Notes under the pieces: model-generated
What the model was told of the DNA's origin: nothing
The model's database searches: none
Seen by the model: the letters and a program-made list of their open reading frames with translations, nothing else
Shown here: positions 1 through 5,837 of the stretch, one piece after another
Numbering within the stretch: the first letter of the stretch is position 1
Layout: every line of letters starts with the position of its first letter
From: Chloroflexota bacterium
GTDB taxonomy: Bacteria > Chloroflexota > Limnocylindria > Limnocylindrales > CSP1-4
DNA: 5,837 nucleotides
NCBI GenBank assembly: GCA_021790715.1
Contig: JAJYGK010000200.1
Coordinates: 1-5,837 of the forward strand
Reading direction: 5' to 3'
Program-made: the position numbers and the translations under genes

Positions 1-89
1 GCGATCTGGACCTCCGGCGAGCCCGTGTCGCCCTCGTTCACGGCGAACGAGCTGATCAGCGTTTCCTTGGTCTCCCGCGTGAGCGGCAC
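1..89 (-). CDS. rpsO: 30S ribosomal protein S15, amino-terminal fragment
   Basis: S15 is a primary 16S rRNA-binding protein of the 30S platform and contributes to an intersubunit bridge. Only 29 codons lie in the window; the gene continues past base 1. The residues PLTRETKETLISSF followed by NEGDTGSPEVQI match the strongly conserved S15 amino terminus, in which GDTGSPEVQ is diagnostic. The start is GTG at 89 with GGAGGA four bases upstream; an ATG at 109 is out of frame and gives no S15 sequence. It follows ribF as in many bacteria. Confidence 0.95.
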   Translation of the reverse strand, partial: MPLTRETKETLISSFAVNEGDTGSPEVQI

Positions 90-136
90 TCGGTCCTCCG
101 AACCTTCATGTCACGACTGTCAACCGGCGAAGTGTA
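90..136 (-). promoter_or_regulatory. ribF-rpsO intergenic leader with Shine-Dalgarno site
   Basis: This 47-base gap is the longest non-coding stretch between genes. GGAGGA at 99-94, four bases before GTG 89, is the rpsO ribosome binding site. The gap also holds a consensus TTGACA (123-118), but nothing like a -10 box follows at 17 bases. A direct repeat TGACA-GTCG-TGACA lies at 122-109. Ribosomal protein S15 represses its own mRNA through leader structure in several bacteria, but no such structure could be verified here. Confidence 0.6.
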
Positions 137-160
137 TCAAACGCTCCGGGAGCGCGGCAA
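131..160 (-). promoter_or_regulatory. Possible rpsO promoter within the end of ribF
   Basis: The coding strand has TTGCCG (160-155), an 18-base spacer and TGA-TACACT (the hexamer at 136-131), resembling -35 and extended -10 elements with four of six consensus bases each. Transcription would begin near 124 and leave a leader of about 35 bases before rpsO. rpsO is known to have its own promoter in several bacteria. This is a weak match, but the region is visibly less GC-rich than its surroundings. Confidence 0.35.
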
Positions 161-1129
161 ACTCGCGGCCACGGACTGCCGCGGGCGGCGGCGCGACAGG
201 AGTGCCCGCGCCCGCGCAGCGTCCCGGTCCATCTGCGCGATCAGGGCCTCCGCCGACGCGAACCGCCGCTCGGCGCGCTGGCGGCGCACGAACGCGACCC
301 GCATGCGCTCGCCGTAGAGCTCCTCGTCGAGGTCGAACAGGTGGACCTCGAGGACGCGCGCGCCGTCGTCGTCGAACGTCGGCCGCACGCCGAGCGACGC
401 CACGCCGCCGGCCATGCGGGCAGGGTGCAGCGGGTCCGGGCCGCCCCACGACACCTCGACGGCGTAGATCCCGTCGGCGGGGAGCGCCACCGTCGCGTCG
501 AAGGCGAGGTTGGCCGTCGGGAAGCCGAGCAGCCGCCCGCGCGCGTCCCCGCGCACGATCGTGCCGAGGACCGCGGGATCGCGGCCGAGCATCCGGCGCG
601 CCTCGGCGATGCGCCCGCGGGCGAGCGCCTGGCGGATGCGGCTGGCGGAGATCGCCTCGCCGCCCCCATCGACCGGCGCGATGACGTCGACGGCGAAGCC
701 CTCCGCGGCACCCAGCTCGCGGAGCCGCTCCGGCGTCCCGGCACGCCCCCGTCCGATGGCGGATTCCGGGCTCATGACCAGCCCGGCCAGCTCCCGGCCG
801 GAACGGAGCCGGGCGAGGAACACCTCGGGCGTCTGCGCCGCGAAGGCCGCGTCGAACCGCTGCAGCACCGCGTACGCGACGCCGGCCTGCGCGAGGCGCG
901 CGAGGCGCTCGGCCGGATCGCAGAGGAGCGGCGGTGGCGCCCCGTGCAGGACAGCGTCCGGGTGCGGCTCGAACGTGACGACCGTCGGCGCGGCGTGCCA
1001 GCGCTCCGCGGACCGGACCAGCTCCCCGAGCAGTCGGAGGTGGCCGCGATGGAGCCCGTCGAAGACGCCGACGGTGGCCGCCAGGCGGACGCCGGTGGGA
1101 AGCGCGTCCAGATCGCGGAAGACCTGCAT
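137..1129 (-). CDS. ribF: Bifunctional riboflavin kinase / FMN adenylyltransferase
   Basis: RibF phosphorylates riboflavin to FMN and adenylates FMN to FAD. The amino-terminal nucleotidyltransferase domain has TVGVFDGLHRGH (HxGH at 27-30), VVTFEPHP (50-57) and the ISASRIRQAL motif (160-169). The usual G-x-DF-x-FG-x-x-R-x-G element reads MSPESAIGRGRAG (119-131), missing Asp-Phe but keeping G126 and R129. The carboxyl-terminal flavokinase domain has GRLLGFPTANL (198-208, with the Mg-ATP binding Thr205 and Asn207), DGIYAVEV, GVRPTF (247-252), EVHLFDLDEELYG (Glu261 is the expected catalytic base) and a helical end. At 330 residues it is close to the usual 305-330. ATG 1129 lies 6 bases after the truB stop. 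No strong Shine-Dalgarno site is present, only GGA, suggesting translational coupling. The last 15-20 residues are Arg/Ser/Ala-rich and non-conserved. Location before rpsO is the normal operon position. Confidence 0.95.
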   Translation of the reverse strand: MQVFRDLDALPTGVRLAATVGVFDGLHRGHLRLLGELVRSAERWHAAPTVVTFEPHPDAVLHGAPPPLLCDPAERLARLAQAGVAYAVLQRFDAAFAAQTPEVFLARLRSGRELAGLVMSPESAIGRGRAGTPERLRELGAAEGFAVDVIAPVDGGGEAISASRIRQALARGRIAEARRMLGRDPAVLGTIVRGDARGRLLGFPTANLAFDATVALPADGIYAVEVSWGGPDPLHPARMAGGVASLGVRPTFDDDGARVLEVHLFDLDEELYGERMRVAFVRRQRAERRFASAEALIAQMDRDAARARALLSRRRPRQSVAASLPRSRSV

Positions 1130-1135
1130 GCGGCG

Positions 1136-2176
1136 TCAGTCCGTACCGCCGAGCAGGACCTTGTCGGGATGCAGGCGCCCGTCGCGGAGGCGCGCCATCG
1201 CGATCACGCCCCGCCCGGGCGCGAGCACGCGGACCAGGTCGCCGGGGCCCGGCGTCACGTCGGTCCGCAGCCGGACGACCTGGCCGCGGACGATGGCCTC
1301 GAGGTCGGCCGCGGGCGGCGTCACGCCCGGGTACGCGTCGAGGCCCGCGTCGGGTGGCAGCAGCCGGCGCTCGATCGCCCCGTCGGCCAGGAGCCGCCGC
1401 ACCTCGTCGAGGCCGGTCGCGTCCTCGAGCCGGAACGGGCCACTGGCGGTCCTGGTCAGCGCCGCGAGATAGGCCCCACATCCGAGGCGCTCCCCCAGGT
1501 CGCGCGCGAGCGCGCGCACGTACGTCCCTGCCGAGCAGCGCACCTCGATCGTCGCGCACGGCGCGGCGGGATCGGCGTCGTCCCAGTCCGTCAGCCGGAG
1601 CTCGTGGATCTCGACCTCCCGGTCGCGCAACTCGGGCCGCTCCCCGCGCCGCGCCAGCTCGTACGCGCGCCGCCCCGCGACCTTCACGGCCGAGAACGCC
1701 GGCGGCCGCTGCACGATCGGTCCGGTGAACGCGCCGAGCGCGGCCTCGACGTCGGCCCGGGTCGGGGCCGGTCCGCCGACGGGGGTCAGCTCGCCCTCGA
1801 TGTCGTCGGTCGTGGACGTCGCGCCGAAGCACGCGACGGCGCGGTACGCCTTCGCATCGTGGAGGTGGTACTCCGCCATGCGCGTCGCGCTCCCCACGAA
1901 GACCGGGAGCACCCCCGAGGCGAACGGATCGAGCGTGCCGCCGTGGCCGACCCGCCGCGCGCCGGACAGGCGCCGCACCAGGGCAACCACGTCGTGGGAC
2001 GTCGGTCCCGCCGGCTTCGCGACGACGAGGACCCCGGAGAGCCCGCGTCCCGATCCCCGGTCGCCCCGGCGGCCCTGCCGGTCCGAGGCGCGCGCCGTCG
2101 CCTCAAGCCCCGCCTCCCGGCCCGACGGGCTGGCCGCCGCTTCCCGCCCCGGGCGAGGCGGTCCGGTGCCGGTCAC
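1136..2176 (-). CDS. truB: tRNA pseudouridine(55) synthase TruB
   Basis: TruB converts U55 in the T-arm of tRNAs to pseudouridine and acts as a tRNA chaperone. The core begins at SGVLVVAKPAGPTSHDVV (47-64). GHGGTLDPFASGVLPV carries the catalytic Asp83. Then come KAYRAVACFGATSTTDDIEGE, QRPPAFSAVKVAGRRAYELAR and CSAGTYVRALARDLGERLG, all TruB family motifs. A carboxyl-terminal PUA-like segment follows (about 285-346, with LAPGRGVIAMARL). The GTG at 2176 overlaps the nrnA stop (GTGA). No ATG, GTG or TTG codon was seen in frame between it and the core, so it is the only reasonable start. This leaves a 46-residue Gly/Arg/Ala-rich leader that normal TruB lacks, giving 346 residues against a usual 290-320. 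No good Shine-Dalgarno site precedes it, in keeping with coupling to nrnA translation. Identification is certain; start is likely. Confidence 0.96.
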   Translation of the reverse strand: MTGTGPPRPGREAAASPSGREAGLEATARASDRQGRRGDRGSGRGLSGVLVVAKPAGPTSHDVVALVRRLSGARRVGHGGTLDPFASGVLPVFVGSATRMAEYHLHDAKAYRAVACFGATSTTDDIEGELTPVGGPAPTRADVEAALGAFTGPIVQRPPAFSAVKVAGRRAYELARRGERPELRDREVEIHELRLTDWDDADPAAPCATIEVRCSAGTYVRALARDLGERLGCGAYLAALTRTASGPFRLEDATGLDEVRRLLADGAIERRLLPPDAGLDAYPGVTPPAADLEAIVRGQVVRLRTDVTPGPGDLVRVLAPGRGVIAMARLRDGRLHPDKVLLGGTD

Positions 2177-3240
2177 GCCGCGGCCCCGTCGCCCAGCATG
2201 CGCCGGGCGATCGCCAGCACCTCCGGGATCGCACGGTCGAGCGGCAGCGGCACCGTCGCGCCGGATGCTCGCGCGTGGCCGCCCCCATCCCAGTGCGCGG
2301 CGAGCACGGTCGCGTCCGGTCCGCCCTCGCGTGTCCGGATGCTGACGCGGGTCTCGCCGAGCTGCTCCTTGAAGAGCAGCTCGATCTCGCCCTCCCTGGC
2401 CTGGCTCAGCAGGTCGATGATCCCCTCCGAGTGGGCCGGGGGCGATCCCGTCTCCGCGAGGTCGGCGAGCAGGAGCGTGGACCAGACGAGGCGCCCGTCG
2501 AGCTCGGACTGGAGGCGCGCCAGGACGCGCCCGAAGAGCCTGAGCTGGGATTCCGGCTTGGTCCGGTAGAGCAGCCGGGAGGTGTCGGCCAGCGGGGCGC
2601 CGGCACGGACGAGCTCCGCGGCCACGCGCAGCGTGCGCGGGGTCACGTTCGGATGCTGGAACGTCGCGGTGTCCATCACGAGGCCGGCCAGCAGCACGTC
2701 GGCGACCGCACCGCCGGCGGCGTCGAGCGGCACCCCCATCGCGGGGAGCAGCAGCGTCACCATCTCGGAGGCCGCGGACGCCGCGGGGTCGACCCAGTTC
2801 ACGAGCCCGAAGCGCGGGTTCGACTTGTGGTGGTCGATGTTCACGACCGGCAGGCGGGCGAACAGGTCGGCGTGGGACTGGAGCACGGGACCGACGCGCG
2901 CGAGCTCGCCGCAGTCGGACACGACGACCAGGTCGTAGTCGAGGTCGGGATCCGGGGCGGTGCGGAAGCGGTCGATCCGGGGCATGAAGTCGTACAGCTC
3001 GGGCACCGGGTCCGCGCACACCGGGGTCGCGCGACCGCCGAGCGCCTCGACAGCCAGCGCGAGCGCAAGCGCCGAGCCCAGCGCATCGGCCTCCGGGTTC
3101 TCGTGGCAGATGGTCAGGACGCGGCGCGCAGCGCGCAGCCGCTCAACGACCTCGGCCGGGACCGCCGCCAGGTCGGCCGGCGTGAGCGAGGACCCGGCAT
3201 CGGGCGCCGCCACGGGTCCCATCCCGCCCGGGGCGCTCAT
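2173..3240 (-). CDS. nrnA: DHH/DHHA1 phosphoesterase, NrnA-type nano-RNase / pAp phosphatase
   Basis: NrnA-type enzymes degrade RNA oligonucleotides of a few bases from the 5' end, and many also dephosphorylate 3'-phosphoadenosine 5'-phosphate, using Mn2+ in the cytoplasm. The 355-residue product has the DHH domain motifs in order: ICHENPEADALGS (motif I, His46, Asp52), VVVSDCGELARVG (motif II, Asp109), NIDHHKSNPRFG (motif III, DHH at 136-138) and GLVMDTATFQH (motif IV, Asp190). The carboxyl-terminal DHHA1 domain ends with DGGGHARASG (318-327), the substrate-binding Gly-rich loop. Length is near the family's usual 310-350, with about 40 extra residues at the amino terminus. ATG 3240 is chosen because it overlaps the rbfA stop as ATGA; Met7 is a possible alternative. 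The first acidic residue of motif I is Glu50 where Asp is usual. Position between rbfA and truB is typical of several phyla. The family is sure; substrate preference among RNA, pAp and cyclic dinucleotide products cannot be read from sequence. Confidence 0.93.
   Translation of the reverse strand: MSAPGGMGPVAAPDAGSSLTPADLAAVPAEVVERLRAARRVLTICHENPEADALGSALALALAVEALGGRATPVCADPVPELYDFMPRIDRFRTAPDPDLDYDLVVVSDCGELARVGPVLQSHADLFARLPVVNIDHHKSNPRFGLVNWVDPAASAASEMVTLLLPAMGVPLDAAGGAVADVLLAGLVMDTATFQHPNVTPRTLRVAAELVRAGAPLADTSRLLYRTKPESQLRLFGRVLARLQSELDGRLVWSTLLLADLAETGSPPAHSEGIIDLLSQAREGEIELLFKEQLGETRVSIRTREGGPDATVLAAHWDGGGHARASGATVPLPLDRAIPEVLAIARRMLGDGAAA
2358..2383. repeat. Perfect 10-bp inverted repeat with 6-base loop inside nrnA
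   Basis: CGAGCTGCTC (2358-2367) and GAGCAGCTCG (2374-2383) are exact reverse complements separated by six bases. On the coding strand they encode ELLFKEQLG. There is no U-run after either arm, so it is not an intrinsic terminator. The codons for a conserved family segment and high GC may produce it by chance. Confidence 0.6.
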
Positions 3241-3863
3241 CGCGATCCGCCCGAACGGAAGCCGCCGGCGCGGCCCGTCCCGTGCCCACGGTGCCGATCG
3301 CCCGCGCGTGCCGATCCGCCGGTGCGCCCTGCAGGGCCGGGCCGCCCCCGCTCGCCGCGTCGCCCGCGGCCGGCCGGGCCCCCCCGATCGACGGGGCGCC
3401 CGGCGTCGCCGATCCCCTCCTCCGGCCCCGCGGCTTCCCCCGGCCCGGCTTCCCCCGGCCCGGGCTCCAGGTGCGCCGGCTTCGGCGTGGGCAGCGTCTC
3501 GCCCGGTTCCGGCAGCGACGGCTCGCGGCCGGCCTCCAGCTCGTCGAGGATCTGCAGCACGCGCGTGCCCCGCTCGACGCTGTCGTCGAACTCGAGGTGC
3601 AGCTCCGGGATCCGCCGCAGGCGAAGCACGCCGAGCTCGTGCCGCACGAAGGGCATCGCCCGGGCGAGCGCGCGGAGCGTCGTCCGGCGCTCCTCGGGCT
3701 GCCCGATGACCGAGACCCAGACGCGCGCATGCCGCAGGTCCGGCGACGTCTCGACACGCGTCACCGTGGCGAAACCGATGCGCGGGTCCTGCACCTCGCG
3801 CGCGACGATCCGGCTGATCTCCTCGCGGAGCAGCTGGTCGACGCGCGCCGTGCGCTCGGTCAT
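3237..3863 (-). CDS. rbfA: 30S ribosome-binding factor A with an extended disordered tail
   Basis: RbfA binds the immature 30S subunit, acts in late 16S rRNA maturation and is linked to cold adaptation. The KH-like core occupies about residues 1-112. It shows the family pattern: an amino-terminal helix (VDQLLREEISRIVAREVQD), DPRIGFATVTRVETSPDLRHARVWVS at 27-51, the helix with PFVRHELG at 71-78, and the closing segment P86-EL with FDDSVERGTRVLQILDEL. The protein is 208 residues, whereas the family is usually about 115-140. Residues 113-208 are a Pro/Gly/Glu and then Gly/Arg-rich tail with no recognisable domain, probably disordered. The start at 3863 is preferred over an in-frame ATG at 4001 because it begins exactly at the family amino terminus and has AGGGGGA 5 bases upstream; the 4001 start would run inside infB. 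The stop overlaps the nrnA start (ATGA). The core identification is secure; the role of the tail is unknown. Confidence 0.95.
   Translation of the reverse strand: MTERTARVDQLLREEISRIVAREVQDPRIGFATVTRVETSPDLRHARVWVSVIGQPEERRTTLRALARAMPFVRHELGVLRLRRIPELHLEFDDSVERGTRVLQILDELEAGREPSLPEPGETLPTPKPAHLEPGPGEAGPGEAAGPEEGIGDAGRPVDRGGPAGRGRRGERGRPGPAGRTGGSARAGDRHRGHGTGRAGGFRSGGSR
3431..3460. repeat. 15-base tandem duplication inside the rbfA tail
   Basis: The plus strand carries CGGCTTCCCCCGGCC twice, back to back (3431-3445 and 3446-3460), with no mismatch. In the rbfA frame this gives GPGEA twice at residues 135-144. Because the unit is five codons, copy-number change keeps the frame. It looks like a local slippage duplication in a low-complexity coding tail. 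Confidence 0.9.
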
Positions 3864-3868
3864 GGCGG

Positions 3869-3875
3869 TCCCCCT
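3869..3875 (-). promoter_or_regulatory. Shine-Dalgarno site of rbfA
   Basis: The coding strand reads AGGGGGA, then CCGCC, then ATG at 3863. It supports this start over the upstream in-frame ATG at 4001. The gap between the restored infB stop and rbfA is 41 bases and holds nothing else recognisable. Confidence 0.7.
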
Positions 3876-3904
3876 GGACGTGCTCGAGCGACGGAGGACG
3901 CGGG

Positions 3905-5808
3905 TCAGGCGCTCGGCGCCCGCGACACCGTCTGCTGCGTGAAGCACTCGATCACGTCGCCCTCCTGCAGCTCCGGGTGGCCCGCGAGGCCGATGCCGCA
4001 CTCGAAGCCGGACGCGACCTCCGGACGTCGTCGCGGAAGCGGCGCAGGGAGTCGATCCGGTCGGTCACGAAGACGCGGCCGCTCCGGTAGACGCGCGCGC
4101 CGCCGCGGACGATCCGCCCGTCGGTGACGTAGCAGCCGAAGACCAGCTGCCCGCCGCGCCCGACCCGGAAGACCTGTCGGACCTCGGCACGGCCCTCGAC
4201 GACCTCCACGACCTCCGGCTCGAGCATGCCCTTGAGGGCGGCCTCGATGTCGTCGGTCAGCTTGTAGATGATGTCGTACAGCCGGACGTCGACGCCCTCG
4301 GCCTCGGCGGTGCGCCGGGCCTGCGGGTCGAGCTTGGTGTTGAAGCCGACCACGATCGCGTCGGAGGCCGAGGCGAGCAGGATGTCGTTGTCGGTGATGT
4401 CGCCGGTGCCCGTGTGGATCACGTTGATCCGCACCTCGTCCGTCGACACCTGCTCCAGCGCGTGCGTGATGGCACCGAGGGAGCCCTGCACGTCGGCCTT
4501 GATGACGATGCGCAGCTCCCGCGTCTGGCCGGCCTGGATCTGCCGGTAGAGGTCCTCGAGGGTTGCGCGCGCGCCGGTCTCCGCCTTGGCGCCGGCCTGC
4601 GCCCGCCGCTGGTCGACGATCGCGCGGGCTGCCCGCTCGTCCGCCACCACCTGCAGCACATCCCCGGCTGCCGGCACGTCCGACAGGCCGAGCAGGACCA
4701 CGGCCGACGACGGGCCGGCCTTCGCCACGCGGGCGCCCGCGTTGTTCTCCATGGCCCGGACGCGCCCGAACGTGGCACCGACCACGACCGTGTCCCCGAC
4801 CTTCAGCGTGCCGGTCTGGACGAGGACGGTCGCGACGGGGCCGCGCCCCTTGTCGAGCTCGGCCTCCACGACCGTCCCGATCGCCGCCCGCCTGGGGTTC
4901 GCGCGCAGCTCCTGCAGGTCGGCGACCAGCAGGATCATCTCCAGCAGGTCGTCGATCCCCGTCCGCTGCTTCGCGCTGACCGGCACGAGCGGCGTGTCCC
5001 CGCCGTACTCCTCGATGAGCACGCCGTGCTCGGAGAGCTCGGTCTTGACCCGGTCGGGGTTCGCGTCCGCCTTGTCGATCTTGTTGAGCGCCACGATCAT
5101 CGGCACGCGCGCGGCCCGGATGTGGTCGATGGCCTCGATGGTCTGCGGCATGACGCCGTCGTCCGCGGCGACGACGAGGATCGCGATGTCGGTCACCTTC
5201 GCGCCGCGGGCGCGCATGGCCGTGAACGCCTCGTGGCCCGGGGTATCGAGGAACACGATGCGCTTGCCGTTCTTGACGGCCTCGCTGGCACCGATGTGCT
5301 GGGTGATGCCGCCGCGCTCGCCGGCGGCCACGCTGGTGGCGCGGATCGCGTCGAGCAGGCTCGTCTTGCCGTGGTCGACGTGGCCCATGACGGTCACGAT
5401 CGGGGCGCGCGCGACGAGCTTGGAGGGATCCTCCTCCTCCCAGAGGGGCTCCTTCGCCGCCGCTGCCGGCGCGGCCTCGCCGCCCGCCTCCTCGGCGGGC
5501 GCGGGTGCGGCCGAGGGCTCGGCGACCTCGTAGCCGAGCTCCTCGGCGACGAGGCTGGCGGTGTCGCGGTCGATGGTCTGGTTGATCGTCGCGAAGATGC
5601 CGCTCTTGATGAGCTCCCGGATGACGTCCGCCGGATTGACGCGGAGCAGGCCGGCGAGCTCCTGGACGGTGATGGTCGCGGGGATCTCGATCGCGCCGCG
5701 CTCGCTCGGCTCGATGACCTGGACGCCCGATCCGGTCATCTGGTCCGGGCGGCGCGGCGGCTTGCGCGGTCCGCGGCGACCGCGGGTTCCACTGCGGCTT
5801 CGTGCCAC
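3905..5808 (-). CDS. infB: Translation initiation factor IF2, interrupted by a -1 frameshift near the 3' end
   Basis: IF2 is the cytoplasmic GTPase that brings fMet-tRNA to the 30S subunit and promotes 50S joining. After a basic, Arg-rich start (residues 4-21), an IF2_N domain spans about 41-95. A Pro/Ala/Glu linker follows (97-130), then the G domain: G1 GHVDHGKT (142-149), switch region GGITQHIGA (166-174), G3 DTPGH (188-192), G4 NKID (242-245) and G5 SAK (278-280). Domain II, domain III and the carboxyl-terminal C2 domain follow. The GTG start at 5808 is chosen because AAGGAGG lies 5 bases upstream; Met24 is a weaker alternative. The frame is lost after Arg596 (base 4021). Read literally, it runs through unrelated residues to a stop at 3952. 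Restoring one G gives EVASGFECGIGL and a typical IF2 end, stopping at 3905, for about 634 residues in all. The length is short for IF2 and fits Chloroflexota-like forms. Family assignment is certain; whether the lesion is real is not. Confidence 0.97.
4018..4023 (-). other. infB: Single-base deletion (frameshift) in infB
   Basis: On the coding strand the sequence reads GTC CGG AGG TCG CG, giving DDVRRSRP. IF2 proteins have DDV followed by a charged residue and then E-V-x-x-G-[FY]-E-C-G. Adding one G to the GG pair at 4021-4022 gives GTC CGG GAG GTC GCG and restores that pattern through to the stop at 3905. From 5808 to 3905 is 1904 bases, exactly one short of 635 codons. The missing base falls in what would be a three-G run, a common place for base-calling or assembly error. 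No slippery heptamer or pseudoknot is evident that would suggest programmed frameshifting. Confidence 0.9.
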
Positions 5809-5813
5809 GGGTG

Positions 5814-5820
5814 CCTCCTT
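5814..5820 (-). promoter_or_regulatory. Shine-Dalgarno site of infB
   Basis: The coding strand reads AAGGAGG, then CACCC, then the GTG at 5808. This near-perfect match to the 16S rRNA anti-Shine-Dalgarno sequence at 5-base spacing fixes GTG 5808 as the start, although GTG is not the commonest start codon. Confidence 0.9.
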
Positions 5821-5837
5821 GGTCAGGTGAGCGAGCC
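5821..5837 (-). other. Upstream edge, possibly the end of the preceding operon gene
   Basis: The last 17 bases contain a TGA (5825-5823) in one frame, preceded by codons for G-S-L-T. In this operon the gene before infB is often ylxR/rnpM, so this could be its last four codons. Too little sequence is present to identify anything. Confidence 0.15.

Noticed and set aside
118..123. Consensus TTGACA read as the rpsO -35 box
   Set aside because: At 17 bases spacing the -10 position reads CGGAGG, part of the Shine-Dalgarno region, so the hexamer alone does not make a promoter.
120..1832. 570-codon open frame on the minus strand overlapping ribF and truB
   Set aside because: Out of frame with both genes and almost entirely Arg/Ala/Gly/Pro; a shadow frame.
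341..2569. 742-codon open frame on the plus strand
   Set aside because: It lies opposite ribF, truB and part of nrnA, which carry clear family motifs. Its translation is Arg/Ala/Gly/Pro-rich with no domain, as expected for an antisense frame in very GC-rich DNA.
2275..3942. 555-codon open frame on the plus strand
   Set aside because: Antisense to nrnA and rbfA; low-complexity composition and no recognisable motif.
3864..4001. Upstream in-frame ATG at 4001 for rbfA
   Set aside because: The extra 46 residues overlap the restored infB end, look like shadow sequence, and have no place in the RbfA family; ATG 3863 has its own Shine-Dalgarno site.
4018..4023. Programmed ribosomal frameshifting in infB
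   Set aside because: No slippery heptamer or downstream structure is evident, and such recoding is not known for IF2; a one-base sequence error is simpler.
5481..5501. 8-bp GC inverted repeat CGCCCGCC / GGCGGGCG within infB
   Set aside because: It lies in the Ala/Glu/Pro-coding linker where such GC repeats arise by composition alone, and no U-run follows.
4586..5533. 315-codon open frame on the plus strand opposite infB
   Set aside because: Antisense to the well-conserved IF2 G domain; Ser/Arg/Ala-rich composition and no motif.

Overview
The window is a compact block of translation and RNA-processing genes, all on the minus strand. Read in the direction of transcription (high to low coordinates) the order is infB (initiation factor IF2), rbfA (30S maturation factor), an nrnA-type DHH/DHHA1 phosphoesterase, truB (tRNA U55 pseudouridine synthase), ribF (flavokinase/FAD synthetase) and the first 29 codons of rpsO (ribosomal protein S15). 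This is the end of the widely conserved nusA-infB operon. No mobile element, CRISPR array, tRNA/rRNA gene or phage gene is visible, and no stretch over about 50 bases lies outside a gene.

The DNA is very GC-rich (about 70% by eye, not counted), so long open frames opposite or out of frame with the real genes are common and were discarded. Gene order infB-rbfA-nrnA-truB-ribF-rpsO fits Chloroflexota, Actinomycetota and some Bacillota. The short IF2 (about 634 residues, without the long Pro/Gly/Ala-rich amino-terminal region usual in Actinomycetota) and the form of its IF2_N domain point towards a high-GC Chloroflexota lineage. That placement is an inference and no search was run.

Layout: infB starts with GTG at 5808 behind an excellent Shine-Dalgarno site. 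Its frame is broken near 4021 by one missing base, and the proper carboxyl terminus continues in another frame to a stop at 3905. rbfA (3863-3237) has its own Shine-Dalgarno site 41 bases downstream. nrnA (3240-2173) overlaps rbfA by an ATGA junction, truB (2176-1136) overlaps nrnA by a GTGA junction, and ribF (1129-137) begins 6 bases after truB, so these four genes look translationally coupled. rpsO (from 89) follows a 47-base gap with a strong Shine-Dalgarno site and a possible promoter of its own.

Together the genes cover 70S initiation (IF2), 30S assembly (RbfA, S15), tRNA modification (TruB), nano-RNA turnover (NrnA) and FMN/FAD supply (RibF). The points worth a second look are modest: the infB frameshift, a long low-complexity tail on RbfA with a 15-base tandem duplication, a 46-residue leader on TruB, departures from the usual motifs in NrnA and RibF, and the rpsO leader. 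I see no sign of an undescribed system; this is an ordinary housekeeping operon.
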